64,000 nucleotides of DNA from Streptomyces sp. NRRL WC-3626 (GCF_000718785.1 NZ_JOCA01000008.1:297452-361451); one strand, 5' to 3'. Counted from the first letter of the stretch, positions 50,811 to 58,987 are shown. The notes: a model not told the origin generated them from the letters alone. Translations and numbers: made by a program.

Positions 50811-51068
50811 TCAGGTGCCCGGGGTGGTGGGGGTCGTGGTGTCCGCGGCCGTCCGCTCCCGGGCACCTTCGCGTGTGCGGGACGCCGCGACCAGGCGGCG
50901 GGGGTTGCGGCGCAGGTATTCGCCCTCGAGCCGGGCCATGCGGTCGTTGTGGGTGCGTAGGGCGTCGTTGGAGCCGTACAGCAGGGTGTCGTGGCGGGTG
51001 CGGTGGATCGTTTCCAGCTCTTTCATGAGCTGCTGGTCGTCCAGGCGGTCGGGCTCGACTCCGGTCAT
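50811..51068 (-). CDS. Small DUF6158-type protein
   Basis: An 85-residue protein starting MTGVEPDRLDDQQLMKELETI at 51068. It is largely helical and charged, with HRTRHDTLLYGSNDALRTHN and YLRRNP, followed by a Thr/Arg-rich tail. The layout is that of a small Streptomyces family of unknown role. It converges with the DJ-1 gene. Confidence 0.75.
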   Translation of the reverse strand: MTGVEPDRLDDQQLMKELETIHRTRHDTLLYGSNDALRTHNDRMARLEGEYLRRNPRRLVAASRTREGARERTAADTTTPTTPGT

Positions 51069-51167
51069 CGTGGGGCCCCGTTCGTCGGGTGCGTGCTCGC
51101 TGTTCCTGGGTCCACTGTACGAACGTCCTGGCGGGTGGGCCTCATGGGCGGGGGGAGGATTCCCTCC

Positions 51168-51210
51168 TTCGCCCCCGCCGCCCCTTCCCGTCCCCGGGGG
51201 CCGCGCCCCT
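51168..51210 (-). repeat. Shorter copy of the GC-rich Streptomyces repeat
   Basis: On the minus strand it reads GGGGCGCGGCCCCCGGGGAC and GGGAAGGGGCGGCGGGGGCG. The last part equals that of the element inside the formate dehydrogenase gene at 11287-11430. It directly follows the ABC-F stop codon. Confidence 0.6.
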
Positions 51211-51211
51211 T

Positions 51212-52831
51212 TCAGCGAGGGCGTTCCACTCTGCGTTCGTCCCAGACGGGGGCCGGGGTTTCCTTGATCCGGCCGTCGGCGGCGAAGAGCAGGTAGCGGT
51301 CGAACGTTCGGGCGAACCAGCGGTCGTGGGTCACGGCCAGGACCGTGCCCTCGAAGCTCTCCAGGCCCTCCTGGAGAGCTTCCGCCGATTCCAGGTCCAG
51401 GTTGTCGGTCGGCTCGTCGAGGAGGAGGGCCGTGACACCCTGGAGCTCCAGGAGCAGGATCTGGAAGCGGGCCTGCTGGCCGCCGGAGAGGCGGTCGAAG
51501 GTCTGCTCGGCCTGCTGCGTCAGTTCGTAGCGGCGCAGGCGTGACATGGCGGCGCCCCGGTCCTGGGAGTGCTCGGTCCACAGGATGTCCAGGAGGGTGC
51601 GGCCCCGGAGTTCGGGGTGCGCGTGGGTCTGCGCGAAGTGGCCGGGCACGACACGCGCGCCGAGTCTCCAGGTCCCGGTGTGGGCCACGTCGTCGCCGGC
51701 GAGCAGGCGCAGGAAGTGGGACTTGCCGGAGCCGTTGGAGCCGAGGACGGCGACCCGTTCGCCGTAGAAGACCTCCAGGTCGAAGGGTTTCATCAGGCCG
51801 GTCAGTTCCAACTGCTCGCAGGTGACCGCGCGTACGCCCGTACGGCCGCCCTTGAGACGCATCCTGATGTCCTGCTCGCGCGGCGGCTCCGGCGGGGGCC
51901 CGGCCTCCTCGAACTTGCGCAGCCGGGTCTGGGCGGCACGGTAACGGGACGCCATGTCAGGGCTGTTCTCGGCTGCCTGACGGAGCGTCAGCACCAGCTT
52001 CTTCAACTGCGCGTGCTTCTCGTCCCAGCGGCGGCGCAGTTCCTCGAAGCGGGCGAAGCGCTCCTGGCGGGCCTGGTGGAAGGTGGCGAAGCCGCCGCCG
52101 TGCACCCACGCGTCGGCACCCGCGGGGCCCGGTTCGAGGGAGACGATCTTCTGGGCGGCGCGGGCGAGGAGTTCGCGGTCGTGGGAGACGAAGAGGACGG
52201 TCTTGCGGGTCTCGGCGAGCCGCTCCTCGAGCCAGCGTTTGCCGGGCACGTCGAGGTAGTTGTCCGGCTCGTCGAGCAGCAGCACCTCGTCGGTGCCGCG
52301 CAGCAGCGCCTCGAGGACCAGGCGCTTCTGCTCGCCCCCGGAGAGGGTGCGGACCTCGCGCCACTGCGCCTTCTCGTACGGCACGCCCAGCGCGGCCATG
52401 GTGCAGATGTCCCACAGGGTCTCGGCCTCGTAGCCGCGCACCTCGGCCCAGTCGGCGAGGGCCTGTGCGTACGCCAGCTGCGCGGCCTCGTCGTCGACCG
52501 TCATGATCGCGTGTTCGGCGGCGTCGACGACGCGGGCGGCGTCGCGGATCCTGGGCTGCGCCACGGACACCAGCAGGTCCCGTACGGTCGAGGCGTCCCG
52601 TACGGAGCCGACGAACTGGCGCATCACGCCCAGTCCGCCGGTGACGGTGACGGAGCCGCCGTGCGGCTTCAGCTCGCCGGACAGCAGGCGCAGCAGGGTG
52701 GTCTTGCCGGCCCCGTTCGGTCCGACGAGGGCCACCACGGCGCCCTCTCCCACCCGGAAGGAGGCATCGCCCAGGAGGGCCCTCCCGTCGGGGAGGTAGT
52801 ACTCGAGGTGCGCGGCTTCCAGGTGACCCAT
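51212..52831 (-). CDS. ABC-F family ATPase
   Basis: A 539-residue cytosolic protein with two ABC domains and no membrane part; start at ATG 52831 (MGHLEAAHLEYYLPDGRAL). Walker A motifs are GPNGAGKTT near 43 and GSNGSGKSH near 345, signatures LSGGEQKR and LSGGQQARF, and Walker B LLLDEPDNYLD and LLLDEPTDNLD. ABC-F proteins bind ribosomes and adjust translation or protect against antibiotics. The interdomain linker is of medium length, so a specific resistance role cannot be read from it. Confidence 0.93.
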   Translation of the reverse strand: MGHLEAAHLEYYLPDGRALLGDASFRVGEGAVVALVGPNGAGKTTLLRLLSGELKPHGGSVTVTGGLGVMRQFVGSVRDASTVRDLLVSVAQPRIRDAARVVDAAEHAIMTVDDEAAQLAYAQALADWAEVRGYEAETLWDICTMAALGVPYEKAQWREVRTLSGGEQKRLVLEALLRGTDEVLLLDEPDNYLDVPGKRWLEERLAETRKTVLFVSHDRELLARAAQKIVSLEPGPAGADAWVHGGGFATFHQARQERFARFEELRRRWDEKHAQLKKLVLTLRQAAENSPDMASRYRAAQTRLRKFEEAGPPPEPPREQDIRMRLKGGRTGVRAVTCEQLELTGLMKPFDLEVFYGERVAVLGSNGSGKSHFLRLLAGDDVAHTGTWRLGARVVPGHFAQTHAHPELRGRTLLDILWTEHSQDRGAAMSRLRRYELTQQAEQTFDRLSGGQQARFQILLLELQGVTALLLDEPTDNLDLESAEALQEGLESFEGTVLAVTHDRWFARTFDRYLLFAADGRIKETPAPVWDERRVERPR

Positions 52832-52893
52832 GGTGGGGATTGTGCGGGGTCGTCGGCGCAGGTGGCAAACGGGTTTCCCTTCATGCCGTACCA

Positions 52894-52920
52894 GCATATG
52901 AAACGTTGGTCTCAATATGC
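52894..52920. promoter_or_regulatory. AT-rich dyad between ABC-F and methyltransferase genes
   Basis: GCATAT (52894-52899) and ATATGC (52915-52920) form an inverted repeat around AAACGTTGGTCTC. It is an AT-rich island in a GC-rich region, midway between divergent genes. Confidence 0.35.
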
Positions 52921-52976
52921 GGGTGGCGGGCGTACCGTGAGTGCCCTCCTACGGCAAGGGAAGGGGTGGGCTCGTC

Positions 52977-53798
52977 ATGCCGGAAGCGCGGGAGACCGCC
53001 GTCTACACCCACGGACACCACGAATCGGTGCTGCGGTCGCACACCTGGCGGACCGCCGAGAACTCGGCGGCGTATCTTCTCGGGGCCCTGCGGCCCCATA
53101 TGCGGATCCTCGACATCGGGTGCGGCCCCGGCACCATCACCGCCGGCCTCGCGGAACGCGTCCCCGACGGACATGTCACCGGCCTCGACCGGGAGCCGGG
53201 CATCCTGGAGCAGGCCCGCGCGGTGGCCGCCGGGCGGGGCCTGACGAACACCGCCTTCACGGTGGGGGACGTGCACGCGCTGGACTTCCCGGACGACACC
53301 TTCTGTGTCGTGCACGCCCACCAGGTGCTCCAGCACGTGGGCGATCCGGTGGGGGCGCTGCGCGAGATGCGGCGGGTGACCGCGCCGGGCGGGATCGTCG
53401 CCGTCCGGGACTCGGACTACGCGGCGATGACCTGGTATCCCCCGTCACCGGGCATGGACGACTGGCTGGACCTCTACCGGCGGGTGGCCCGGGCCAACGG
53501 GGGCGAGCCGGACGCCGGGCGGCGGCTGAAGTCCTGGGCGCTCGCCGCGGGGCTCACGGACATCACCGCGACCTCGGCCACCTGGACCTTCTCCACCCCC
53601 GACGAGCGGGTTTGGTGGAGCGGCCTGTGGGCGGACCGTACCGTGGCGTCCGCCTATGCCGAGCGGGCGGTCGACGGCGGCCACGCCACCCGGCAGCGGT
53701 TGCGGGAGGTGGCCGAAGCCTGGCGGAAATGGGGCGAACGGGACGACGGCTGGTTCGGTGTGCTGCACGGCGAAATTCTTTGCCGCAAGGACGTCTGA
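52977..53798 (+). CDS. SAM-dependent methyltransferase
   Basis: A 273-residue class I methyltransferase starting MPEARETAVYTHGHHESVL at 52977. Motif I is ILDIGCGPGTITAGL near 44, VTGLDREPGILEQA follows, and MRRVTAPGGIVAVRDSDYAAM marks the later core. The N-terminal YTHGHHESVLRSHTWRTAENSAA is shared with UbiE-like proteins of actinobacteria. Substrate unknown. Confidence 0.91.
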   Translation: MPEARETAVYTHGHHESVLRSHTWRTAENSAAYLLGALRPHMRILDIGCGPGTITAGLAERVPDGHVTGLDREPGILEQARAVAAGRGLTNTAFTVGDVHALDFPDDTFCVVHAHQVLQHVGDPVGALREMRRVTAPGGIVAVRDSDYAAMTWYPPSPGMDDWLDLYRRVARANGGEPDAGRRLKSWALAAGLTDITATSATWTFSTPDERVWWSGLWADRTVASAYAERAVDGGHATRQRLREVAEAWRKWGERDDGWFGVLHGEILCRKDV

Positions 53799-53841
53799 AT
53801 CCAGCTTTCGGGGCAATCAGCATGTCAGGAGGTACGACATT

Positions 53842-54012
53842 ATGGTTCCCATTCTTCTTGTCCTGTTGCTGGCCCTGGTCCTCTTCGGCGCCGGATTCGC
53901 GGTGAAGATTCTCTGGTGGATAGCCCTGGCTGTTCTCGTCGTATGGCTGCTGGGGTTCTTCATGCGCAGTACGTCGGCGGGCGGCGGCAGGGGCCGCTGG
54001 TACCGATGGTGA
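53842..54012 (+). CDS. Small hydrophobic membrane protein (56 aa)
   Basis: A 56-residue protein starting MVPILLVLLLALVLFGAG behind the strong AGGAGGT. Two hydrophobic helices fill residues 2-42, ending in GFFMRSTSAGGGRGRWYRW. The form matches the widespread small hydrophobic (Lmo0937/DUF5670-like) family linked to stress. It ends just before the gas vesicle cluster, which converges on it. Confidence 0.8.
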   Translation: MVPILLVLLLALVLFGAGFAVKILWWIALAVLVVWLLGFFMRSTSAGGGRGRWYRW

Positions 54013-54072
54013 AGTGACACGGCACGACTGAGTCCCCGGGACAGGGTCCCGGGGACTCAGTCGTGCTCGTGC

Positions 54073-54396
54073 TCAGTCACGCGGAAGCAGCGGCCCGAGC
54101 GGCCCGAGGTCCAGGTTCAGGTCCTCGGGCCGCAGTCCGTAGCGGTCGCGCAGTTCGGCCATGCGGTCCTCGAGCAGCATGAGGGTGAGACCGACCCGCT
54201 CCTCCTGCTCCTCCGTCAGATCGCCCTCGTCGAACCGGCGTACCGCCTGGCGTTCCATGAGCTGGCGCAGCAGTTCCACGACGGTGAGAACCAGTTTGAT
54301 CAGGTCACGTTCGACCGTGTCCGGCTCCAGGTCCAGGCTGCGGCGCCGGCCGTCGCGCGGCTCCGGGTGCCGGTCGCCGTCGGGGGCGGCGGTCAC
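54073..54396 (-). CDS. gvpK: Gas vesicle protein GvpK
   Basis: A 107-residue GvpK with the GTG at 54396 overlapping the gvpS stop. It carries the family core LDLEPDTVERDLIKLVLTVVEL and RRFDEGDLTEEQEERVGLTLM. GvpK is a small accessory protein needed for gas vesicle assembly. It is the last gene of the cluster. Confidence 0.93.
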   Translation of the reverse strand: MTAAPDGDRHPEPRDGRRRSLDLEPDTVERDLIKLVLTVVELLRQLMERQAVRRFDEGDLTEEQEERVGLTLMLLEDRMAELRDRYGLRPEDLNLDLGPLGPLLPRD

Positions 54397-54581
54397 CGCG
54401 AATCCTCGAAGGGTGAGGGGACCCGCGCGTTCACCGAGCTGATGAGCGCGTTGAGGTCGATACGGACCAGGTCGACGTCCGCGATGCGCAGCGTGATGTC
54501 CCCCTTGATGACGACTCCGCCGGCCAGCAGCCGGTCGAGCAGATCCACCAGGGCTATCTCGCGGCGTTCGACGACGGTCAA
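54393..54581 (-). CDS. gvpS: Gas vesicle protein GvpS (GvpA/J-like)
   Basis: A 62-residue protein of the GvpA/J/M fold: IALVDLLDRLLAGGVVIKGD and ITLRIADVDLVRIDLNALISS are the two helix-strand units. It overlaps gvpL by ATGA. In Streptomyces clusters this position is named gvpS; it is probably a minor shell or nucleation component. Confidence 0.88.
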   Translation of the reverse strand: MTVVERREIALVDLLDRLLAGGVVIKGDITLRIADVDLVRIDLNALISSVNARVPSPFEDSR

Positions 54582-55357
54582 GAGCCCTCCTCCTCGGCGA
54601 TTTCCTCACCGGCGAACGAATAGGCGGCCCAGGGGCCGGTGAGTTGCACCCTAATTCCGGGCGTGCCGTCCTTCGTCCGGTCGACCTTCTCCACGAATTC
54701 CTCGGATTTCACACGGGGCACGAGATAGGCGGCATTGAGCACATTGCGCCCGGACGCGCCGGAGAGCGCGGGATTCTGCGGGGCGTGCAGCCGGGAGTCC
54801 TCGGCGGCCCCGGAAAGGGTCTCGTGCAGCCGGGTCGCGAACGACTCGGCACGCTGCCACAGGTCGTCCTGCGATTTCGTCCGCATCCGCCGCTGTCGCA
54901 GATAGTCCCGGCCGGACACCGGCTTCGGCTCGGGCGCGGCCGACGCCGCGGGTTCCGGTTCGGCCTCGACATAGACCTTGACGCCCCATTCGACCCGGCC
55001 GTCCAGCCGGTCCAGGGTGCGCAGGAAGCTCTCCTCCCGCGCCTCCATCATGGTCCGTACACCGCTGTCGTCGCGGAACACGGTGCCGAGCCGCAGCGGC
55101 AGCGGGCTGGTGACGGTGGTGAGCGCGTCGATCACCCCCTGGTGGGCGCGGGCGACGGCGGTCAGCCAGTCCAGGTCCTCCAGATGCGCGCGCAGCGGGT
55201 CCTCGGCGAAGTCCGCCTCGTCCACATGGCTGACGACCGCGACCAGACCGCGGTGGGCCAGCAGCCGGGGCGGATCGCCGCCGACCCCGGTCAGCTGGGC
55301 CTGGAGCGGCTTGCCGTAGGGGCGGCAGACCGCGTAGACGTACCGCAGTCCGGTCAC
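54578..55357 (-). CDS. gvpL: Gas vesicle protein GvpL (GvpF/L family)
   Basis: A 259-residue GvpF/L protein with GTG at 55357 overlapping the gvpJ stop; the much longer frame upstream is a shadow of gvpZ. Domain marks include LRYVYAVCRP, the LAHRGLVAVVSHVDEADF stretch, and SPLPLRLGTVFRDD. A middle alanine/proline-rich linker (AEPEPAASAAPEPKP) is inserted before the C-terminal part. GvpF/L proteins assist assembly and may cap the vesicle. Confidence 0.93.
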   Translation of the reverse strand: MTGLRYVYAVCRPYGKPLQAQLTGVGGDPPRLLAHRGLVAVVSHVDEADFAEDPLRAHLEDLDWLTAVARAHQGVIDALTTVTSPLPLRLGTVFRDDSGVRTMMEAREESFLRTLDRLDGRVEWGVKVYVEAEPEPAASAAPEPKPVSGRDYLRQRRMRTKSQDDLWQRAESFATRLHETLSGAAEDSRLHAPQNPALSGASGRNVLNAAYLVPRVKSEEFVEKVDRTKDGTPGIRVQLTGPWAAYSFAGEEIAEEEGS

Positions 55358-55689
55358 GGGGACTCCTCCTGTGCGCGGCGCGGTTCCAGTTCCTCCAGCC
55401 GGGCCAGCCGCTCGCGCAGCTCCGCGTTCTCCCTGGCCAGTTCGTCGCGCCGGGCGCGCGAGGACAGTGCCGGGTCGGACTCCCACCAGTCGATGCCCAT
55501 CTCCTTCGCCTTGTCGACGGAGGCGACGACGAGGCGCAGCTTGATGGTGAGGAGTTCGATGTCCAGCAGGTTGATGCGGATGTCGCCCGCGATCACGACG
55601 CCCTTGTCGAGCACCCTCTCCAGGATGTCGGCGAGGTTGGCGCCGCCGCCCTGCCCATACGGCTCGGGAAGCCGGCTGGGGGTGGTCAT
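55354..55689 (-). CDS. gvpJ: Gas vesicle protein GvpJ
   Basis: A 111-residue GvpA-related protein: the core NLADILERVLDKGVVIAGD and INLLDIELLTIKLRLVVASV is followed by a charged coiled-coil tail (RARRDELARENAELRERLARLE). GvpJ is a minor shell/nucleation protein. It overlaps gvpZ by ATGA and gvpL by GTGA. Confidence 0.93.
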   Translation of the reverse strand: MTTPSRLPEPYGQGGGANLADILERVLDKGVVIAGDIRINLLDIELLTIKLRLVVASVDKAKEMGIDWWESDPALSSRARRDELARENAELRERLARLEELEPRRAQEESP

Positions 55690-56849
55690 CGGCGGCTCCG
55701 GCTCTCGGACCGCCCGGCCTCGTCCTCGGCCTCGTCCTCGTACTCGTCCTCCGGCTCCTCGCCCTCCTCGTACTCGTCGTCGTACTCGTCGGCGGGCTCG
55801 TCGGACTCCTCGGGTTCCTCTTCGTACTCGTCCGCGGGTTCCTCGTCCTCGGACTCGGGCTCGTACTCCTCGTCCTCGGGTTCGGTGCCGGACCCGTCCT
55901 CGTCGGCGCCCTCGGAGTCCTCCTCGTACTCGTCCTGCGGCCCCTCGTTCTCCTCGTTCTCCTCCTCGGCGACGACGTCCTCATGGCTGCGGACGACCTC
56001 GCCGTCGCGGATCTCGCCCCGCCAGCTGTCCTCGGCCTCGCCCTTGATGGTGATGAAGCGGGCGAAGTGCTTCAGGTCGAGGCGGGCGCGGCGGCCCTGG
56101 GCGCGCCAGATGTTGCCCGTCTTCTCGAAGAGGCCCGTCGGGTAGTACTCGATGACCAGCAGGACGCGGGTGAGATTGTCGTCGAGGCGGTGGAAGGAGA
56201 CGACGCCCCGCGTGGTGCCCTTGGCACCCTCGGAGGACCATGCGATGCGGTCGTCGGGGACCTGCTCGGTGGTCTTCGCCTTCCAGCTGCGGCTGGACCA
56301 GAAGACCTTCGCCTGCCAGTCCGACGTCACGTCGTCGGCCTTGTTGGCGCTCTTGACGCCCTTGGCGAAGGTGCTGAAGTCCTGGAACTGGGTCCACTGG
56401 TCGTAGGCCGTGCGCAGCGGCACCCCGACATCGATGTGCTCCATGATGACGGTGGGCTTCTGGCCCGCGGAGCTCTTCCGCTTGCCCTTGCCGCCGCCCA
56501 GGCCCTTGAGTGCGCCCATCACATTGTCCTTGGCCTTCGATGCCCCGAGTTCGACCGCGCTGCGCAGCGGGCTCTTCCCCTCGGCGATCTTCCGGCCGCC
56601 GTCGAGGGCGAGCTTGGCGAAGCCCGGGCTGTTGCCTTCGGCGATGTCGTTGAGTTTGTTCGTGGTGTCGCCGAGCTTGTGGCCGAGGCCGGTCAGCAGC
56701 CGGGTGGCCTGGGCCGCGAGATAGTCCTGCAGTTCGGCCTTGAGCCGGTCGGCGGCCTCGCTGTGGGCCACGCCGGCGAGCGGGTTCTTCGCCGCCCCGT
56801 TCGCGCTGTCCCGCGCGGCCGAGCCGGCCCGTCCGAGAGTCTCGGTCAT
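55686..56849 (-). CDS. gvpZ: Gas vesicle-cluster protein GvpZ: SRPBCC domain with acidic tail
   Basis: A 387-residue protein found only in actinobacterial gvp clusters. Residues 1-130 are helical and basic near KGKRKSS. A SRPBCC (START-like) ligand fold fills about 134-275 (IMEHIDVGVPLRTAYDQW, WRAQGRRARLDLKHFARF). Residues 289-378 are almost pure Glu/Asp with Tyr and Pro (repeats of DEYEEE type), ending in a basic SESRSRR. The acidic tail may bind the basic tail of GvpY, encoded next door. Confidence 0.88.
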   Translation of the reverse strand: MTETLGRAGSAARDSANGAAKNPLAGVAHSEAADRLKAELQDYLAAQATRLLTGLGHKLGDTTNKLNDIAEGNSPGFAKLALDGGRKIAEGKSPLRSAVELGASKAKDNVMGALKGLGGGKGKRKSSAGQKPTVIMEHIDVGVPLRTAYDQWTQFQDFSTFAKGVKSANKADDVTSDWQAKVFWSSRSWKAKTTEQVPDDRIAWSSEGAKGTTRGVVSFHRLDDNLTRVLLVIEYYPTGLFEKTGNIWRAQGRRARLDLKHFARFITIKGEAEDSWRGEIRDGEVVRSHEDVVAEEENEENEGPQDEYEEDSEGADEDGSGTEPEDEEYEPESEDEEPADEYEEEPEESDEPADEYDDEYEEGEEPEDEYEDEAEDEAGRSESRSRR

Positions 56850-57460
56850 CGCTCACCGCCTCCCTTCGCCGTACGGGAGCGGGCGCCCCGGGACGCGGGC
56901 GCGGCCTTCTTGGCGGCCGTCCGCCTCGCGGGGGCGGTCTTCTTCGCCGCCGCCTTCTTGGCGGGGGCGGCCTTCTTCGCCGGGGCCGTCTTCTTCGCGG
57001 CCGCCTTCTTCGCCGGCCGCTCGGGTTCCGGTTCCGCGGCGTCCCGGTCCTCCTCGTCCGTGGCCTCGTCAGCGTCGGCCCCGGACCTCTCCTCGTCCTC
57101 GGCCTCGTTTTCGTCCTCGGCCTCGTCCTCGTCCTGCGGTACGACACCCGACAGCCGGTCCCGCACATCGGCGGTACGGCCGTGCAGCCGGTCGGCGAGG
57201 GAGTCGAGCTGCCGCTCGACCAGCGCCCCGGAGGCCGCCTTGCCGACGCCCCGCAGATCGCCGCGCAGCTGGTCGCCTATCTCCTTGAACTGCGGGTTGT
57301 CCCGCAGCTGCTGGGACAGCAGGTCGGCGACCATGCGCGGGCTGAGGTTCAGCTTCTTGCCCGCCACCAGGCCACCGACGGCGACCGCCATCTTCAGCTT
57401 CTTGGTCCGTCCGAGGAGATATCCGGCCCCTATCGCGAGGCCCAGTCCCATTCGGTTCAT
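56846..57460 (-). CDS. gvpY: Gas vesicle-cluster protein GvpY with acidic and histone-like tails
   Basis: A 204-residue protein. Residues 1-105 have a hydrophobic start (GLGLAIGAGYLLGRTKKLK) and a helical body. Residues 109-147 are acidic (EDEAEDENEAEDEE), and 150-187 are Lys/Ala/Pro repeats (KKAAAKKTAPAKK) like histone H1. The opposite charges in one chain suggest self-masking or nucleic acid/partner binding. It is particular to Streptomyces-type gvp clusters. Couples by ATGA to gvpZ and gvpG. Confidence 0.85.
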   Translation of the reverse strand: MNRMGLGLAIGAGYLLGRTKKLKMAVAVGGLVAGKKLNLSPRMVADLLSQQLRDNPQFKEIGDQLRGDLRGVGKAASGALVERQLDSLADRLHGRTADVRDRLSGVVPQDEDEAEDENEAEDEERSGADADEATDEEDRDAAEPEPERPAKKAAAKKTAPAKKAAPAKKAAAKKTAPARRTAAKKAAPASRGARSRTAKGGGER

Positions 57461-57723
57461 CGTGGTGCCGTCCCGTCCCCTGTACCCGCGCCGGTGCGCG
57501 TCGCCGTCTCCAACCGGTCCAGGAGTTCGTCCTCCTGCCGGTCGAACTCCTCCTCGCTGATCTCTCCGGACTCCAACCGCTCCTCCAGACGTGCCAGTTC
57601 GGCCCGTATCGTGGCGGGGTCGTAGTAGATGCGCTCGGCTTCCCGCAGCACCTGCTGGACGACCCAGCCGCTGCCGCGCACCGGTGCGAACGGCAGCAGC
57701 AGCACCTCCGAGATCAGGCCCAT
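57457..57723 (-). CDS. gvpG: Gas vesicle protein GvpG
   Basis: An 88-residue GvpG with the family start MGLISEVLLLPFAPVRGSGWV and the helical ELARLEERLESGEISEEEFDRQEDELL segment. GvpG is a small accessory protein of vesicle assembly. It lies four bases after gvpF. Confidence 0.92.
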   Translation of the reverse strand: MGLISEVLLLPFAPVRGSGWVVQQVLREAERIYYDPATIRAELARLEERLESGEISEEEFDRQEDELLDRLETATRTGAGTGDGTAPR

Positions 57724-57727
57724 GTCG

Positions 57728-58501
57728 TCACCCCGCTCCGGTGTCCGTTCCGCCGGCCGCGGCGCCCGCCGGCTCGGCCGGGCCGGGCTCGACGAAGCTG
57801 TACGGCGGCAGCGGTCCGTTCAGACGCACTTCCAGGTGGGGCAGGTCCTTGCGGGCCCGTTCCACCGCTTCCAGGAACTCCCCCGCCGTGTCGCGCGGTA
57901 CCAGGTACGACACGTTGGCGAGCCAGCCCGTGGACTCGGGGCCCACGCTCACCGCGTCGGCCTCCGGTTCCAGGACGCCCTCCAGCGTGCGGGCGTCCTC
58001 CGCCTCCTTGGCCTTGACGGCGGCGGCGACCATCTCGCCCAGCTGGATCTTCTGCTCGTAACTACCGCCGCCGGACTGCCGGTTGGCCTCCGCGAGGGCG
58101 CGTATCTCCGGGTTGCCGGCCATCACGTGGTGCAGTACCGCGTCCTCGACGTGATTGGCCTTGACGTTGTACTCGACCCTGTTGTCCAGGGCCCGCAGCC
58201 GCTCCTCGTAGTGCTCGGCGCGCTCGGCGAGCACCGCGGTCACGGAGCCGTCGTCGGGAGCGACGCTGCCGAACCGCATGGGCAGCACGCAGCCGGCCGC
58301 TCCGGCCTCGCTGAGCACGTTCTGGTGGGCGAGCAGTTCCCGGCGCTTGGGCCGCAGGCCCTCGGGGGCGTCGCTGACGAGGGCCGCCAGCCCGCCCTCG
58401 CGCAGGACACGCACCGGCAGCGACGGGTCACCGACGCCGCCCACGCCCTCGGGGAGGCCGGGGTGCGAGGTCGCCGTGATGCCGTAGATGTACGTACTCA
58501 C
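57728..58501 (-). CDS. gvpF: Gas vesicle protein GvpF (GvpF/L family)
   Basis: A 257-residue protein starting MSTYIYGITATSHP. Domain marks are VLPMRFGSVAPDDGSVTAVL and LRALDNRVEYNVKANH. It assists assembly and binds GvpA. It overlaps gvpA by ATGA, which keeps its output tied to the shell protein. Confidence 0.93.
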   Translation of the reverse strand: MSTYIYGITATSHPGLPEGVGGVGDPSLPVRVLREGGLAALVSDAPEGLRPKRRELLAHQNVLSEAGAAGCVLPMRFGSVAPDDGSVTAVLAERAEHYEERLRALDNRVEYNVKANHVEDAVLHHVMAGNPEIRALAEANRQSGGGSYEQKIQLGEMVAAAVKAKEAEDARTLEGVLEPEADAVSVGPESTGWLANVSYLVPRDTAGEFLEAVERARKDLPHLEVRLNGPLPPYSFVEPGPAEPAGAAAGGTDTGAG

Positions 58502-58935
58502 TCCTGCTCCTCCTTCCGGCGGGACGAGGTGCTCTTACGGGCCCGCGGACGCGACTCGGTCTCACGCTCGGAGCCGCTGCCCTCGCGCGCCTGCCTGAAG
58601 GCGTCGGAGACGGTCTCGGCGGCGCCGGACAGCGCCCCCTTGGACTTGCCGCGGGCACCGGACTCGGTGACCTCGCCCACGATCTCGGGCAGGCCCGGGC
58701 TCTTGCGGGGCCCGGCCTCCAGGTCGAGCCGGTTGCACGCCTCCGCGAAGCGGAGATAGGTGTCGACGCTCGCGACGACGACACGGACGTCGATCTTGAG
58801 GATCTCGATGCCGACCAGGGACACGCGCACGAAGGCGTCGATGACGAGCCCCCTGTCCAGGACAAGCTCGAGCACGTCGTAGAGACCGCTGCTGCCGCCT
58901 CCACCACCGGTCTGCTGTGCCGGTACGACTGTCAT
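58498..58935 (-). CDS. gvpA: Gas vesicle structural protein GvpA, with C-terminal extension
   Basis: A 145-residue protein. Residues 17-75 are the GvpA shell fold (SGLYDVLELVLDRGLVIDAF, RVSLVGIEILKIDVRVVVAS), which forms the amphipathic ribs. Shell proteins of aquatic bacteria are about 70 residues; here a 70-residue charged, disordered tail (KSPGLPEIVGE to SRRKEEQE) follows. That tail could face the cytoplasm. GAGGAAGCG precedes the ATG. Confidence 0.92.
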   Translation of the reverse strand: MTVVPAQQTGGGGGSSGLYDVLELVLDRGLVIDAFVRVSLVGIEILKIDVRVVVASVDTYLRFAEACNRLDLEAGPRKSPGLPEIVGEVTESGARGKSKGALSGAAETVSDAFRQAREGSGSERETESRPRARKSTSSRRKEEQE

Positions 58936-58951
58936 GCCGACGCTTCCTCCT

Positions 58952-58987
58952 TGTCTGTGGATGTGTCTGTGGGTGTGTCTATGGGTG
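58952..58987. repeat. 12-bp tandem repeat between gvpO and gvpA
   Basis: TGTCTGTGGATG, TGTCTGTGGGTG and TGTCTATGGGTG lie in direct order, just upstream of the gvpA ribosome site. The role is not known. Confidence 0.8.

Noticed and set aside
54578..55984. 468-residue ORF starting with Arg/Thr/Pro-rich sequence upstream of gvpL
   Set aside because: The extra N-terminal part is a shadow of the acidic tail of gvpZ and all of gvpJ. The GTG at 55357 overlaps the gvpJ stop and gives the normal GvpL start.
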